Shown: positions 1 to 9,726, counted from the stretch's first letter. The stretch: DNA of 64,000 bases from Peribacillus sp. FSL P2-0133 (GCF_037975445.1 NZ_CP150254.1:1796001-1860000); one strand, 5' to 3'. The notes: generated by a model not told the origin, from the letters alone. Translations and numbers: made by a program.

Positions 1-1
1 C

Positions 2-295
2 ATCTTTTCGAATGAATTCAATCATGCGACAATCAATGGTCAAGGGTTCATGGCCATTGCCGCTATGATTTTTGGTAAATGGCACCCAATCGGGGCAATG
101 GGTGCAGCACTATTCTTTGGTTTGGCTCAAAGTTTAAGCATCGTTGGCTCGAGCCTTCCTTTCTTCAAGGATATTCCATCTGTTTACCTCTTGATCGCTC
201 CTTATGTTCTGACGATCATTGCACTAACTGGTTTCATTGGACGTGCAGATGCTCCGAAAGCATCCGGACAGCCATACATCAAAGGGAAAAGATAA
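2..295 (+). CDS. ABC transporter permease, C-terminal part (nucleoside/BMP-type)
   Basis: Partial gene: the frame is open from the window edge and ends at 295. The visible part (about 97 residues) holds hydrophobic segments and the run NGQGFMAIAAMIFGKWHP, typical of inner-membrane permeases of the BMP/ribose-type ABC family. These work with a lipoprotein and an ATPase to import nucleosides (B. subtilis NupP/NupQ are relatives). The ATPase and binding protein would lie upstream, outside the window. A clear terminator follows, so this is the last gene of its operon. The family is fairly sure; the substrate is inferred. Confidence 0.8.
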   Translation: MFSNEFNHATINGQGFMAIAAMIFGKWHPIGAMGAALFFGLAQSLSIVGSSLPFFKDIPSVYLLIAPYVLTIIALTGFIGRADAPKASGQPYIKGKR

Positions 296-301
296 TTATT
301 T

Positions 302-334
302 AACCGGTCAGCAAACTTTGCTGGCCGGTTTTTT
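302..334 (+). terminator. Rho-independent terminator after the ABC permease
   Basis: Inverted repeat AACCGGTCAGCAAA / TTTGCTGGCCGGTT with almost no loop, followed by TTTTCTTTT. Confidence 0.85.
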
Positions 335-505
335 CTTTTGAGATTGAGCCATAAGTGATGGTGAGCTGGTGAAATACCAAAAAAAGTAGCTGTAACTTGC
401 ATGATTTTTCCTTTCACATGTATATTTTAAGTAGATGTTTAAAAGGGTTCCAATCTACAAACAATAAGCTAATAAAGGTGATTTATATAATGAGGAGGAT
501 TATTC

Positions 506-1786
506 ATGTCTATTGCTTCCGATACAATTACGGAAAAAAGCGGCTACAAGCTTCATGTGGTCCAGACGGATAAATATAAAACGAATACTCTCGTGCTGAA
601 GATGAAGGCCCCGTTGACAAAAGAGGACGTTACATATCGTGCATTGCTGCCATATGTGTTACAAAGCAATACAAGTAAATACCCTACAACACCCGAGCTT
701 CGATCTTATCTTGATGATTTATATGGAGCAGGGTTTTACGTCGATGTAGCTAAAAAAGGAGAATATCAAATCATAAGTTTTACGATCGATATCGTTAATG
801 AAAAATTCCTTAGTGATTCAACCCCGCTTCTCGAAAAGGCTTTTGGGTTATTATCAGAGGTGATCTTTAATCCGAAGAAGAACGGTGAAGCCTTTGACTC
901 TAAAACGGTTTCGAATGAAATCCGTTCTTTAAAACAGCGGATTCAATCCATTTCCGATGACAAGATGCGATATTCAGCTACACGCCTTGTAGAGGAAATG
1001 TGCAAAAACGAACCATATTCTCTAGAAGCGAGCGGCAATCTTCAAGACTTGGAAACGATAACTCCAGAATCCCTTTACGCCCATTATAAAAAAGTGCTGA
1101 CGGAGGATGAAATCGATTTATATGTAATCGGTGACATCGATGAATCGGAAGTGGAGGTTCTAGCTGACAAGTATGTGTCGTTGCAAGAACGAGTGCCTGT
1201 GGGACTGCCAAGGAAGCCAGGCAAGGTAGTGGAGAAGGAAAATGAAATCATTGAAAATTCAGATGTGAAACAAGGTAAATTGAATATCGGTTATCGAACC
1301 CAAGTTGCATACGGTGATCCGGATTATTATGCTCTTCAGCTATTCAATGGGATTTTTGGTGGCTTTTCACATTCGAAACTTTTCATTAATGTCAGGGAGA
1401 AAGCCAGCCTTGCTTATTATGCAGCTTCAAGGCTCGAAAGTCATAAAGGACTTTTAATGGTCATGGCGGGCATTGAAAATGCCAACTACAAGCAGGCATT
1501 GGATATCATCCACGCACAAATGAAGGAAATGAAGCAAGGGAACTTTTCCGAAGAAGAACTGGCACAGACAAAGGCAGTCGTTAAGAACCAACTCCTTGAA
1601 ACCATTGACGTTTCGAGAGGACTTGTGGAAATTTTATATCATAATGTGGTTTCCGGGCAGGATATATCACTCGACGATTGGTTTGCAAAAACAGAACGGA
1701 CGACAAAGGAAGAAATCATTGCAGTCGCTCAAAAGATTCAGCTTGATACGATTTATTTCCTAACGGAAGCGGAGGTGCAAGGGTAA
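506..1786 (+). CDS. ymfF: M16 peptidase-like protein YmfF (EF-P modification-associated)
   Basis: 426-residue member of the M16 (insulinase/processing peptidase) superfamily. The zinc-binding HxxEH motif expected near residue 60-75 is absent, so this is the non-catalytic-type half of a pair with YmfH, as in B. subtilis. In Bacillus this pair and the next gene, ymfI, are linked to 5-aminopentanol modification of elongation factor P. The ATG at 506 follows GAGGAGG (492-498). The stop overlaps the ymfH start by one base (TAATG), indicating translational coupling. Confidence 0.9.
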   Translation: MSIASDTITEKSGYKLHVVQTDKYKTNTLVLKMKAPLTKEDVTYRALLPYVLQSNTSKYPTTPELRSYLDDLYGAGFYVDVAKKGEYQIISFTIDIVNEKFLSDSTPLLEKAFGLLSEVIFNPKKNGEAFDSKTVSNEIRSLKQRIQSISDDKMRYSATRLVEEMCKNEPYSLEASGNLQDLETITPESLYAHYKKVLTEDEIDLYVIGDIDESEVEVLADKYVSLQERVPVGLPRKPGKVVEKENEIIENSDVKQGKLNIGYRTQVAYGDPDYYALQLFNGIFGGFSHSKLFINVREKASLAYYAASRLESHKGLLMVMAGIENANYKQALDIIHAQMKEMKQGNFSEEELAQTKAVVKNQLLETIDVSRGLVEILYHNVVSGQDISLDDWFAKTERTTKEEIIAVAQKIQLDTIYFLTEAEVQG

Positions 1787-3072
1787 TGGAAAAAATAGCA
1801 TTCACTCAATTGAAAGAAGAACTTTTCCATGAAAAAATGGATAATGGTCTCGAAGTATATATTCTTCCGAAAAGTGGGTTCAATAAATCATTTGCGACTT
1901 TCACGACGAATTATGGTTCAATCGACAACCATTTCAAACCATTGAATGGAACGGAATTCTCTAAAGTACCTGATGGGATCGCCCATTTTCTTGAACATAA
2001 GCTATTTGAAAAGGAAGATGGTGATGTTTTTCAGCAATTTTCAAAGCAGGGAGCATCTGCAAATGCCTTTACTTCTTTCACCCGTACAGCATATTTATTT
2101 TCCAGCACGTCCGATTTCGATAGGAATCTAACCACCTTAATTGACTTTGTCCAGGATCCTTACTTTTCGGAAAAGACGGTAGAGAAGGAAAAAGGAATCA
2201 TTGGGCAGGAAATCAATATGTATGATGATAATTCAGACTGGCGATTATATTTCGGGACGATAGCCAATATGTATCATCAACATCCAGTGAAAATCGATAT
2301 TGCCGGTACTGTGGAATCCATTGCAGATATTACGAAGGATATGCTTTACGAATGTTATAATACGTTTTACCATCCTAGCAACATGCTCTTATTCGTTGTA
2401 GGACCGGTAGATGTCGAAAGCACCATGAAACTGATTCGGGATAATCAAAATAATAAAGGGTACAACGAACAACCTGCAGTGGAACGTAAATTTGACGAAG
2501 AGCCGGAAGTCGTTGCCAAGGATAAGGAAGTCTTAAGGATGAATGTCCAGACACCAAAAGTGATGCTGGGCATCAAGGCCATCAACGTGCACCAATCAGG
2601 ATTACAGCTTTTGAAAAGGGAATTAGCGACCAATATTTATTTGGAAATGCTGTTTGGCAAGAGTTCACCTTTGCATGAGGAGCTATATGAGGAAGGGTTG
2701 ATTGATCAAAGCTTTTCTTATGATTATACACAGGAACAAGGTTTTGGGTTTGCGTTAATTGGCGGGGACAGTGCCAAACCTGACGAGTTGACGGAGTCTT
2801 TATTTGGTATCCTGCAAAAATCAAAAGCCGGAACCGGCCTGAATGAAGAAAGCCTGCAAAGGACAATCAAGAAAAAAATCGGTTCTTTCCTTCGTTCCCT
2901 GAATTCGCCGGAATATATAGCGAATCAATTCACCAGATATGCATTCAATGATATGAACTTGTTCGATGTTGTATCGGTATTGGAAAAACTAACGATCGAA
3001 GATATCAGGGAGGTCGCCAAGGACTTAATATCCGATCAACGGATGACTGTCTGCCAGGTACTTCCTAAATAA
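1786..3072 (+). CDS. ymfH: M16 family peptidase YmfH (EF-P modification-associated)
   Basis: 428 residues. The inverted zinc motif HFLEH is at residues 67-71 and a downstream glutamate, probably E142 in GIIGQEI, is the likely third ligand, so this member of the ymfF/ymfH pair looks catalytically competent. It probably acts as a heterodimer with YmfF. Its start overlaps the ymfF stop by one base, and ymfI follows after 18 bases, so all three look like one operon. The link to EF-P maturation comes from knowledge of the Bacillus family, not from this sequence. Confidence 0.92.
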   Translation: MEKIAFTQLKEELFHEKMDNGLEVYILPKSGFNKSFATFTTNYGSIDNHFKPLNGTEFSKVPDGIAHFLEHKLFEKEDGDVFQQFSKQGASANAFTSFTRTAYLFSSTSDFDRNLTTLIDFVQDPYFSEKTVEKEKGIIGQEINMYDDNSDWRLYFGTIANMYHQHPVKIDIAGTVESIADITKDMLYECYNTFYHPSNMLLFVVGPVDVESTMKLIRDNQNNKGYNEQPAVERKFDEEPEVVAKDKEVLRMNVQTPKVMLGIKAINVHQSGLQLLKRELATNIYLEMLFGKSSPLHEELYEEGLIDQSFSYDYTQEQGFGFALIGGDSAKPDELTESLFGILQKSKAGTGLNEESLQRTIKKKIGSFLRSLNSPEYIANQFTRYAFNDMNLFDVVSVLEKLTIEDIREVAKDLISDQRMTVCQVLPK

Positions 3073-3090
3073 TATAAAGGGGGCGGCAAT

Positions 3091-3816
3091 GTGGGGAAAC
3101 GTTTTGCCCTTATTACTGGAGCCAGCGGAGGAATCGGCAGGGAAATCGCTATAAAGCTTGCCGAGGAGAATTACTCACTTTATTTACATTATAACAGCAA
3201 TGAAGAAGCGATACTTGAACTGATTGAAGAACTGAAGCCTCATCAAGTCGAACTTATTCCGGTTCAAGCGGATTTGGCTGCACCGGATGGATACAAGAAA
3301 TTGGCGGAAAATATTTTTGCCCTCCATGCAATCGTCCTTAATAGTGGCAATAGCTATTATGGGCTTATATCGGACATGGATGAGACAATCGTTAATGAAA
3401 TGGTCCAGCTGCATGTAACGAGCCCTTTCCAATTAACCAAGGAACTGCTTCCAAAGCTTATGTACCAAGAACAGGCTGCCATCGTTGCGGTCACATCGAT
3501 TTGGGGGCAGACAGGTGCATCTTGTGAAGTATTATATTCTATGGTCAAGGGCAGTCAAAATGCTTTTATCAAGGCGCTTAGCAAAGAAGTATCGCTTAAT
3601 GGAATCCGGGTGAATGCCGTTGCCCCCGGTGCGATTTCCACTTCCATGCTCGAATCATTCAGTGCAGAAGATCTGGAGATCATCAAAGGCGATATCCCGA
3701 TGGGCAGGATGGGGCATTCCAAAGAAGTCGCCGAGGCCGTATATTATTTACTTTCCGACAAGTCGTCTTATATAACCGGGCAAATCTTAGGCGTAAATGG
3801 CGGATGGTACACATGA
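3091..3816 (+). CDS. ymfI: EF-P 5-aminopentanone reductase YmfI (SDR family)
   Basis: 241-residue short-chain dehydrogenase/reductase. The Rossmann motif TGASGGIG is at residues 9-16 and the catalytic triad is S136, Y149 and K153 (YSMVK). In B. subtilis YmfI reduces 5-aminopentanone to 5-aminopentanol on the lysine of EF-P, which fits its place directly after ymfF-ymfH. The GTG start at 3091 follows AAAGGGGGCGG with normal spacing. Generic FabG-type activity cannot be excluded from sequence, but the context is diagnostic. Confidence 0.9.
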   Translation: MGKRFALITGASGGIGREIAIKLAEENYSLYLHYNSNEEAILELIEELKPHQVELIPVQADLAAPDGYKKLAENIFALHAIVLNSGNSYYGLISDMDETIVNEMVQLHVTSPFQLTKELLPKLMYQEQAAIVAVTSIWGQTGASCEVLYSMVKGSQNAFIKALSKEVSLNGIRVNAVAPGAISTSMLESFSAEDLEIIKGDIPMGRMGHSKEVAEAVYYLLSDKSSYITGQILGVNGGWYT

Positions 3817-3895
3817 TTTTTTTTAGACATGTATAATTTTCTCGGTTCCTTCACAAAATATCTATGTACTATTTTGAAGGAAAGGGTGACCATTC

Positions 3896-4153
3896 ATGTC
3901 TGTACTGGACAATTGGGATCAATGGAAAAATTTCTTAGGCGACAGATTAAATCAAGGTGAACAACAAGGTTTGTCAGAAGGTGCTGTTAACAACTTGGCT
4001 TTCGAAATCGGTGATTACCTGGCTAATCAGGTTGAGCCCCAGAATGATCAAGAGAAAGTGCTTGCTGATCTTTGGTCGGTCGCAAGCGATGAAGAAAAGC
4101 ATGCCATGGCAAGCGTCATGGTCAAGTTAGTCGAGAACAATGCAACGAAGTAA
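3896..4153 (+). CDS. ymfJ: DUF3243 family protein YmfJ
   Basis: 85-residue acidic soluble protein starting MSVLDNWDQWKNFL, matching the small DUF3243 protein at this locus in bacilli. No catalytic motif is visible and the biochemical role is unknown. The ATG follows GAAGGAAAGGGTGA. A strong symmetric terminator follows directly, so it ends its transcript. A TATAAT at 3832-3837 in the short upstream gap may give it its own promoter, though no good -35 is seen. Confidence 0.85.
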   Translation: MSVLDNWDQWKNFLGDRLNQGEQQGLSEGAVNNLAFEIGDYLANQVEPQNDQEKVLADLWSVASDEEKHAMASVMVKLVENNATK

Positions 4154-4159
4154 AATATC

Positions 4160-4202
4160 AATCCAAAAGGCCCTGTTATTAATTAACAGGGCCTTTTGGA
4201 TT
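4160..4202. terminator. Strong symmetric terminator after ymfJ
   Basis: Near-perfect inverted repeat AATCCAAAAGGCCCTGTTA / TAACAGGGCCTTTTGGATT around an AT-rich loop. The flanking A and T runs would let it work on both strands. Confidence 0.85.
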
Positions 4203-4396
4203 GAAGTGGATGACTATTTATCCCCTTATATAAAAATGAATATTTTTCTAGGGTTTTTCCTTTTAACTTATCACGAAATGCTATATTATAGAAGCTAGAC
4301 AATTAATATTAAAGTGTTCAGACCTTGAAAATTTACGATGGATAAGTTTTTTGCCCCTGAATAGGGTAAAAACTTTTAGGCTTAAGGAGTGTTATC

Positions 4397-5188
4397 GTGG
4401 ATAATAAAGAATGGTATTTTGAATATGAAATTCAAGTCAACCGTCCTGGTTTATTAGGGGATATTTCATCCCTTCTGGGTATGCTTTCCATTAATATCAT
4501 CACCATCAACGGGGTCGATGAAGGCAGGCGTGGTTTACTTTTGTTGGCGAAAGACAGCCGTAATATAGAAAGATTCGAGTCAATCCTCCGTACGATGGAT
4601 ACGATTAAGGTCATTAAGCTTAGGGAACCTAAATTGCGTGATCGCCTCGCAGTCAGGCATGGACGTTATATTCAACGCGATGCCGATGAGAAAAACACCT
4701 TTAGGTTTGTTCGTGATGAACTAGGCTTGCTTGTCGATTTCCTGGCCGAGCTATTTAAACAAGAAGGTCATAAATTAATTGGGATACGAGGGATGCCTCG
4801 TGTCGGGAAAACTGAATCTATCGTAGCCTCGAGTGTATGTGCTAATAAGAGATGGTTGTTTGTGTCATCGACCCTTTTAAAGCAGACTATCCGCAGTCAG
4901 CTTATTGAGGATGAATATAATAATGATAATTTGTTCATTTTAGATGGAATTGTTTCCACTCGCCGTGCAAATGAGCGTCATTGGCAGTTGATCCGCGAAA
5001 TAATGAGGCTTGATGCTGTCAAAGTAATCGAACATCCGGATGTTTTTGTCCAAAATACGGAGTATACCCTCGAAGACTTTGATTATATTATTGAATTGCG
5101 AAACAATCCTGAAGAAGAAATAACATATGAAGTTGTCGACCAAAAAGACCAGTTTTCAGGGTCCGATTTTGGTTCCTTTGACTTTTAA
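4397..5188 (+). CDS. ymfK: DUF3388 protein YmfK (ACT-like and P-loop-like segments)
   Basis: 263 residues. The first 75 residues read like an ACT regulatory domain (EIQVNRPGLLGDISSLLGML). A P-loop-like motif GMPRVGKT lies at residues 132-139. The match is to DUF3388, conserved at this position in bacilli and without an assigned function; a ligand-controlled NTP-binding role would be an inference. The GTG start at 4397 is preceded by AAGGAG at 4384-4389. rodZ follows after a short gap, so the two are probably cotranscribed. Confidence 0.85.
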   Translation: MDNKEWYFEYEIQVNRPGLLGDISSLLGMLSINIITINGVDEGRRGLLLLAKDSRNIERFESILRTMDTIKVIKLREPKLRDRLAVRHGRYIQRDADEKNTFRFVRDELGLLVDFLAELFKQEGHKLIGIRGMPRVGKTESIVASSVCANKRWLFVSSTLLKQTIRSQLIEDEYNNDNLFILDGIVSTRRANERHWQLIREIMRLDAVKVIEHPDVFVQNTEYTLEDFDYIIELRNNPEEEITYEVVDQKDQFSGSDFGSFDF

Positions 5189-5205
5189 AATGGCAGGTGT
5201 TTTAT

Positions 5206-6105
5206 TTGACTGAGTTAGGTAATCGATTAAAGGAAGCTAGGGAAGCCAAAGGTCTTAGCTTAGAAGATTTGCAGGAATTAACAAAGATTCAAAAGCGTTA
5301 CCTCATTGGCATTGAAGAGGGAAATTACAGTATGATGCCTGGAAAGTTTTATGTACGGGCATTCATAAAGCAATATTGTGAAGCGGTCGGACTGGATTCA
5401 GAAGAGATTTTCGAACAATATAAGAGTGAAATACCATCGGTCTATAGCGAGGAATTGCCAGAACAGCTTTCAAGGGTCCAATCCAGAAAAACGATACCGG
5501 CAGGGGATTCGAAGGTTGTAGAAATGTTACCGAAGATCTTGGCTGTCGTTTTAGTAATTGGTGCGGCCGTATTGATTTGGGTGCTGGTATCGAACTATAT
5601 GAGTAACCCGGATAATGATGACAAAAAGAACGCTAAAGAGAATGAAGCCGTGGGCTACAATAAAAGTGATGGGTTTAACGAAGAAAAAGAGAATGCAGAC
5701 CAAAAACAGAATGAAGAAAAATCGGATTCATCTGATGAGAAGAATGAAGATGATGCAGTTGTCAAAGATGAAAAGAAAGAGCAAAAACTTGCCGTCACCA
5801 GTTCCAGCGGTAAAAATAGTACGTATGAATTAAAAAATACCGATACCTTTAAATTAAAGGTGACCTCCAAAGGCTCACCATGGGTAGGCATCAAAAATGG
5901 TGAAGGTAAATTACTTTTCCAGGGCACTATCGACAAGGACAAAAGTCAGGTAATTGATTTCACCAATGAAAAAGAAGCTGTCATCAATATAGGCAGAGCA
6001 TATGAAACTGAGATTTATGTGAATGATGAGAAGCTGGAGTATTCCATTTCACCGACTGAAGTGAATACGCAATTGGTTACGATACAATTTACGAAAGCCG
6101 AATAG
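5206..6105 (+). CDS. rodZ: RodZ-family cell-shape protein (YmfM)
   Basis: 299 residues in the RodZ order: N-terminal Cro/CI helix-turn-helix (about residues 4-70), one transmembrane segment (about 105-128, ILAVVLVIGAAVLIWVLV), a Lys/Glu/Asp-rich linker, and a C-terminal beta domain (DUF4115, about 200-295). RodZ links the MreB-type cytoskeleton to the elongation machinery. The TTG at 5206 is preferred because GGCAGGTG lies about 6 bases before it; a GTG at 5197 in the same frame overlaps that site. pgsA follows, as in B. subtilis. Confidence 0.88.
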   Translation: MTELGNRLKEAREAKGLSLEDLQELTKIQKRYLIGIEEGNYSMMPGKFYVRAFIKQYCEAVGLDSEEIFEQYKSEIPSVYSEELPEQLSRVQSRKTIPAGDSKVVEMLPKILAVVLVIGAAVLIWVLVSNYMSNPDNDDKKNAKENEAVGYNKSDGFNEEKENADQKQNEEKSDSSDEKNEDDAVVKDEKKEQKLAVTSSSGKNSTYELKNTDTFKLKVTSKGSPWVGIKNGEGKLLFQGTIDKDKSQVIDFTNEKEAVINIGRAYETEIYVNDEKLEYSISPTEVNTQLVTIQFTKAE

Positions 6106-6128
6106 TCATCTTTTAGATGACTATTTTT
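6101..6128 (+). terminator. Hairpin terminator overlapping the rodZ stop
   Basis: AATAGTCATC / GATGACTATT stem with a TTTTA loop, then TTTTTG. The left arm contains the rodZ stop codon. Confidence 0.7.
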
Positions 6129-6270
6129 GCTCTATATAATAGTAAGGCGACGGGAAATGGTTTACCCGGCATATAAGATTGGATTTTGAGTTAAATTATA
6201 CATATAAGCATTATTTCAGATCTAAGACGCATTGCCCAAATGGCAGGCGTAAATTTTGGAGGTAAAAGTT

Positions 6271-6855
6271 TTGAATCTGCCTAATAAGATTACAGTAGCA
6301 AGAATCTGTTTAATTCCAGTATTTTTAATCATCATGCTTGTTCCCTTTTCATGGGGAACGCTAACTTGGGGAGAATACAGTTTGCCAGTGGCGCACTTAG
6401 CTGGAGCCATCCTCTTTATTATCGCTTCCACTACGGATTGGATCGATGGCCATTTTGCCAGAAAATATAATATGATTACTGATTTAGGGAAATTTTTAGA
6501 TCCATTGGCTGATAAACTTCTGGTTTCGGCTGCCTTAATCGTTTTAGTTGATCTAGATTTAATGTACGGTCAATCTTGGATTGCCATCGTGATCATAAGT
6601 CGCGAGTTTGCAGTCACCGGATTACGTTTGGTGTTAGCGGGTACAGGGGAAGTGGTAGCAGCGAACCAGCTTGGAAAAATTAAAACATGGGCACAAATTG
6701 TTTCTATTTCGGCTTTATTGCTGCATAACCTTCCATTTGCCCTCATTTCACTGCCTTTTGCTAATATCGCATTATGGATTGCATTAATCTTTACAATCTG
6801 GTCAGGTTTGGATTATTTTATAAAAAACAAAGAAGTATTTGTTAATTCAAAGTAA
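6271..6855 (+). CDS. pgsA: CDP-diacylglycerol--glycerol-3-phosphate 3-phosphatidyltransferase
   Basis: 194-residue membrane enzyme making phosphatidylglycerol phosphate, the first committed step to phosphatidylglycerol and cardiolipin. The CDP-alcohol phosphatidyltransferase signature is intact: D-x2-DG-x2-AR-x8-G-x3-D-x3-D within DWIDGHFARKYN...LDPLAD. Several hydrophobic helices surround it. The TTG at 6271 (MNLPNKIT) is chosen because GGAGG at 6258-6262 sits 8 bases upstream; the TTG at 6256 would leave no room for a ribosome site. The length agrees with the roughly 193-residue B. subtilis enzyme. Confidence 0.93.
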   Translation: MNLPNKITVARICLIPVFLIIMLVPFSWGTLTWGEYSLPVAHLAGAILFIIASTTDWIDGHFARKYNMITDLGKFLDPLADKLLVSAALIVLVDLDLMYGQSWIAIVIISREFAVTGLRLVLAGTGEVVAANQLGKIKTWAQIVSISALLLHNLPFALISLPFANIALWIALIFTIWSGLDYFIKNKEVFVNSK

Positions 6856-6877
6856 AACGAATGGTGGTTTTGAAAAG

Positions 6878-8110
6878 ATGGATGCAGAAATCATTGCAGT
6901 GGGCTCAGAGCTTCTTCTAGGACAAATCAATAACACTAATGGAAGATTCTTATCGCAGCAGTTTGCGGAAATGGGGATCAACGTTTTTTACCATACTGTG
7001 GTCGGGGATAACGACCGCCGTTTACAACAAGCTATAGAAATCGCTGAATCAAGGGCGAACTTGATTGTCTTTACCGGTGGACTTGGTCCTACCAAAGATG
7101 ATTTGACGAAAGAAACGATTGCTCGCCATATAGGGAAAAAGCTCGTTTTTAATGATGAAGCTTTGCAATCCATTGAAGCTTACTTCCAAAAACGGGAACG
7201 TCCGATGACGGAAAACAACAAAAAGCAGGCCCTTGTCTTAGAAGGCAGTGAAGTGTTGGCAAACGATCATGGGATGGCACCGGGAATGGTCTTGTCCAAA
7301 TCTGGGATTACATATATGCTTCTACCTGGTCCGCCAAGTGAAATGGAGCCGATGTTTTTAAGTTATGGTTATGAAAAGATCATGAATAAATTGGAAAAGC
7401 ATGAACGGATCGATTCCAAGGTTCTTCGGTTCTACGGTATAGGCGAAGCCGAACTGGAAACGGTGATTGAAGATCTCCTTGTCAATCAAACGAATCCGAC
7501 AATTGCCCCACTGGCAGCCGAAGGGGAAGTGACGTTAAGGATCACCGCTAAAGACTCATCTAAAGAAAAATGCGAAGAGCTTATATTGGAAGCGGAAAAA
7601 GAAATTCTTAGCAGGGTCGGCAAGTTCCATTATGGAAGTGATAATACTTCGCTAATAAAGGAACTTGTAAAAGAATTAACGGTCCGCAAGCTTTCGATTG
7701 CGGCAGCTGAAAGCTTGACCGGAGGGATGTTCCAAGAACAGCTGACAACCATCCCGGGCGCCGGTAAAGTCTTCAAAGGCGGAATTGTCTGCTATACGAA
7801 TGATGCGAAGTCTAATGTCCTCGGCGTCAGTGATGATACCATTTCCGAGTATGGGGTGGTCAGCGGTGAGTGTGCTATGGAAATGGCCTCTAATGTCCGG
7901 AGCAAGCTCGATGCGGATGTAGGCATAAGCTTTACGGGCGTTGCAGGGCCGGATGAACAAGAAGGCAAGCCTGTAGGTACAGTATTTATTGGCATTTCCT
8001 ATCGGGATGGAAACACTCATTTCAAGGAGTTGAATCTTTCAGGCAGCAGGGCGCAAAACCGTATTCGGAGTGTGAAGTACGGCTGTCATTACCTATTAAG
8101 GGATTTATAA
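6878..8110 (+). CDS. cinA: CinA-family competence/damage-inducible protein
   Basis: 410 residues in two parts: an N-terminal MoeA/MogA-like (MoCF) domain with IAVGSELLLGQINNTN, and a C-terminal CinA domain (from about residue 265) with AAESLTGG and the TGVAGP motif. CinA proteins act in pyridine nucleotide salvage (ADP-ribose pyrophosphatase and/or NMN deamidase, depending on lineage) and are transcribed with recA in several Gram-positives. The ATG at 6878 is the family start and has GGTGG at 6863-6867. A terminator follows, and recA also has its own promoter. Confidence 0.92.
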   Translation: MDAEIIAVGSELLLGQINNTNGRFLSQQFAEMGINVFYHTVVGDNDRRLQQAIEIAESRANLIVFTGGLGPTKDDLTKETIARHIGKKLVFNDEALQSIEAYFQKRERPMTENNKKQALVLEGSEVLANDHGMAPGMVLSKSGITYMLLPGPPSEMEPMFLSYGYEKIMNKLEKHERIDSKVLRFYGIGEAELETVIEDLLVNQTNPTIAPLAAEGEVTLRITAKDSSKEKCEELILEAEKEILSRVGKFHYGSDNTSLIKELVKELTVRKLSIAAAESLTGGMFQEQLTTIPGAGKVFKGGIVCYTNDAKSNVLGVSDDTISEYGVVSGECAMEMASNVRSKLDADVGISFTGVAGPDEQEGKPVGTVFIGISYRDGNTHFKELNLSGSRAQNRIRSVKYGCHYLLRDL

Positions 8111-8117
8111 ACGCTAT

Positions 8118-8146
8118 AAGCAGAGCTTTTTACAGCTCTGCTTTTT
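8118..8146 (+). terminator. Terminator after cinA
   Basis: AAGCAGAGCT / AGCTCTGCTT stem with a short loop, followed by TTTTT. Confidence 0.85.
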
Positions 8147-8300
8147 ATTTGGTTTTAGAAGTTTGTTTCTTGAAAAATAGGGATAAAAAGAAAAAAGTTA
8201 ATTCAATGAAAATGTTTTTTTGGGGGAGTAAGTGAAACGAAATGGAGATTTCCTTTAGATAAAACGCTTTTTTTATAAATAATATCCCAGAAGAAAAAAA

Positions 8301-8314
8301 CGAATGAATGTTCG
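8301..8314. promoter_or_regulatory. LexA (SOS) box upstream of recA
   Basis: CGAATGAATGTTCG matches the Gram-positive LexA/DinR operator CGAAC-N4-GTTCG with one mismatch. It ends 9 bases before the recA -35 hexamer, so bound LexA would block the promoter. Confidence 0.85.
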
Positions 8315-8323
8315 ACTTTTTGC

Positions 8324-8352
8324 TTGGCAAAATAGTAAAAAGAGTATATAGT
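8324..8352 (+). promoter_or_regulatory. SigA promoter of recA
   Basis: TTGGCA (8324-8329), 17-base spacer, TATAGT (8347-8352). It lies between the LexA box and the ribosome site GGAGG at 8448-8452. Confidence 0.7.
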
Positions 8353-8459
8353 AAAGATAGGTTTTGAGACAGGGTACAAACCTTGATCTCAAATAATTGC
8401 TAACGTAAGTACATCTTTAATCGGGCAGCCGATTATTTGAATATAGAGGAGGAAATTGA

Positions 8460-9506
8460 GTGAGTGATCGTCAAGCGGCTTTAGATATGGCGTTAAAGCA
8501 AATTGAAAAACAATTTGGTAAAGGTTCTATTATGAAACTTGGGGAACAGACTGATCGTAGGATTTCAACGATTTCAAGCGGTTCTTTAGCATTGGACGTA
8601 GCATTGGGAGTGGGCGGATATCCAAGAGGCCGGGTCATTGAGATATATGGACCTGAAAGCTCGGGTAAAACGACTGTTGCATTACATGCTATTGCAGAGG
8701 TACAAAAGACTGGCGGCACGGCTGCATTCATTGATGCCGAGCATGCGTTAGATCCAGCATATTCAGAAAAACTTGGTGTGAATATCGATGAGTTACTGCT
8801 TTCACAGCCTGATACGGGTGAACAAGCCTTAGAAATCGCTGAAGCGTTAGTTCGAAGTGGAGCGGTGGATATCATTGTCATTGACTCGGTGGCAGCACTT
8901 GTTCCTAAAGCTGAAATCGAAGGCGAAATGGGAGATTCCCATATGGGTCTTCAAGCCCGGATGATGTCTCAGGCACTTAGAAAACTGTCTGGTTCCATTA
9001 ATAAATCAAATACCATTGCCATTTTCATTAACCAAGTCCGTGAAAAAATCGGTGTTATGTTTGGAAATCCGGAAACGACTCCGGGAGGCCGGGCATTGAA
9101 GTTCTATTCAACTGTTCGTCTGGAAGTGCGCCGTGCGGAACAATTAAAACAAGGTAATGAAATCGTCGGTAATAAAACGAAAATCAAAGTTGTAAAAAAC
9201 AAGGTTGCTCCACCATTCCGTCAAGCAGAAGTTGACATCATGTATGGTCAAGGGATTTCACAGGAAGGTGAAATCATCGATATGGGTGCAGATCTTGATA
9301 TCGTCCTTAAAAGTGGCTCGTGGTATTCATACAATGAAGAGCGTGTCGGACAAGGTCGCGAAAATGCGAAGCTGTTCTTGAAAGAAAATCAGGATATCGC
9401 TCAGGAAATTTCTCAGAAAATCAGAGATCACTATAATCTCGATGGAGAGCATGAATTACCGCCAGAAGAAAATGAACCAGAAGAGCATTTTGAATTGCTT
9501 GATTAA
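8460..9506 (+). CDS. recA: Recombinase RecA
   Basis: 348 residues. RecA forms the ATP-dependent filament on single-stranded DNA for homologous recombination and triggers LexA self-cleavage. Walker A GPESSGKT is at residues 64-71; Walker B is [12 protein letters not shown]. The C-terminal tail is acidic ([13 protein letters not shown]). The start is GTG at 8460 behind GGAGGAAA. Regulation by SOS is visible from the LexA box at 8301-8314. Unlike B. subtilis, no pbpX lies between recA and rny. Confidence 0.98.
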   Translation: MSDRQAALDMALKQIEKQFGKGSIMKLGEQTDRRISTISSGSLALDVALGVGGYPRGRVIEIYGPESSGKTTVALHAIAEVQKTGGTAAFIDAEHALDPAYSEKLGVNIDELLLSQPDTGEQALEIAEALVRSGAVDIIVIDSVAALVPKAEIEGEMGDSHMGLQARMMSQALRKLSGSINKSNTIAIFINQVREKIGVMFGNPETTPGGRALKFYSTVRLEVRRAEQLKQGNEIVGNKTKIKVVKNKVAPPFRQAEVDIMYGQGISQEGEIIDMGADLDIVLKSGSWYSYNEERVGQGRENAKLFLKENQDIAQEISQKIRDHYNLDGEHELPPEENEPEEHFELLD

Positions 9507-9518
9507 TGATATTTATAA

Positions 9519-9551
9519 AAGGCCTAAGCTTGTTCGCTTAGGCCTTTTATG
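9519..9551 (+). terminator. Terminator after recA
   Basis: AAAAGGCCTAAGC / GCTTAGGCCTTTT stem with a short loop ending in T's. Confidence 0.85.
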
Positions 9552-9697
9552 TATATTTTGAGAAAAGTGCGAAATTTTCAGCGGATTAAAGGGCATTGAA
9601 ATCAGATTTACAGACTTCTTCCATAATGAATGCTGTAGATTATGATGGTTGATATTAAGAAAACTTGAATAATCATTGATACATAAGGGACAAACGC

Positions 9698-9726
9698 TTG
9701 ACAATAAAAATTCTCAACTATACAAT
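9698..9726 (+). promoter_or_regulatory. SigA promoter of rny
   Basis: Near-consensus TTGACA (9698-9703), exactly 17 bases, TACAAT (9721-9726). This gives a leader of about 125 bases before the rny start. The rest of the recA-rny gap contains only the recA terminator. Confidence 0.8.
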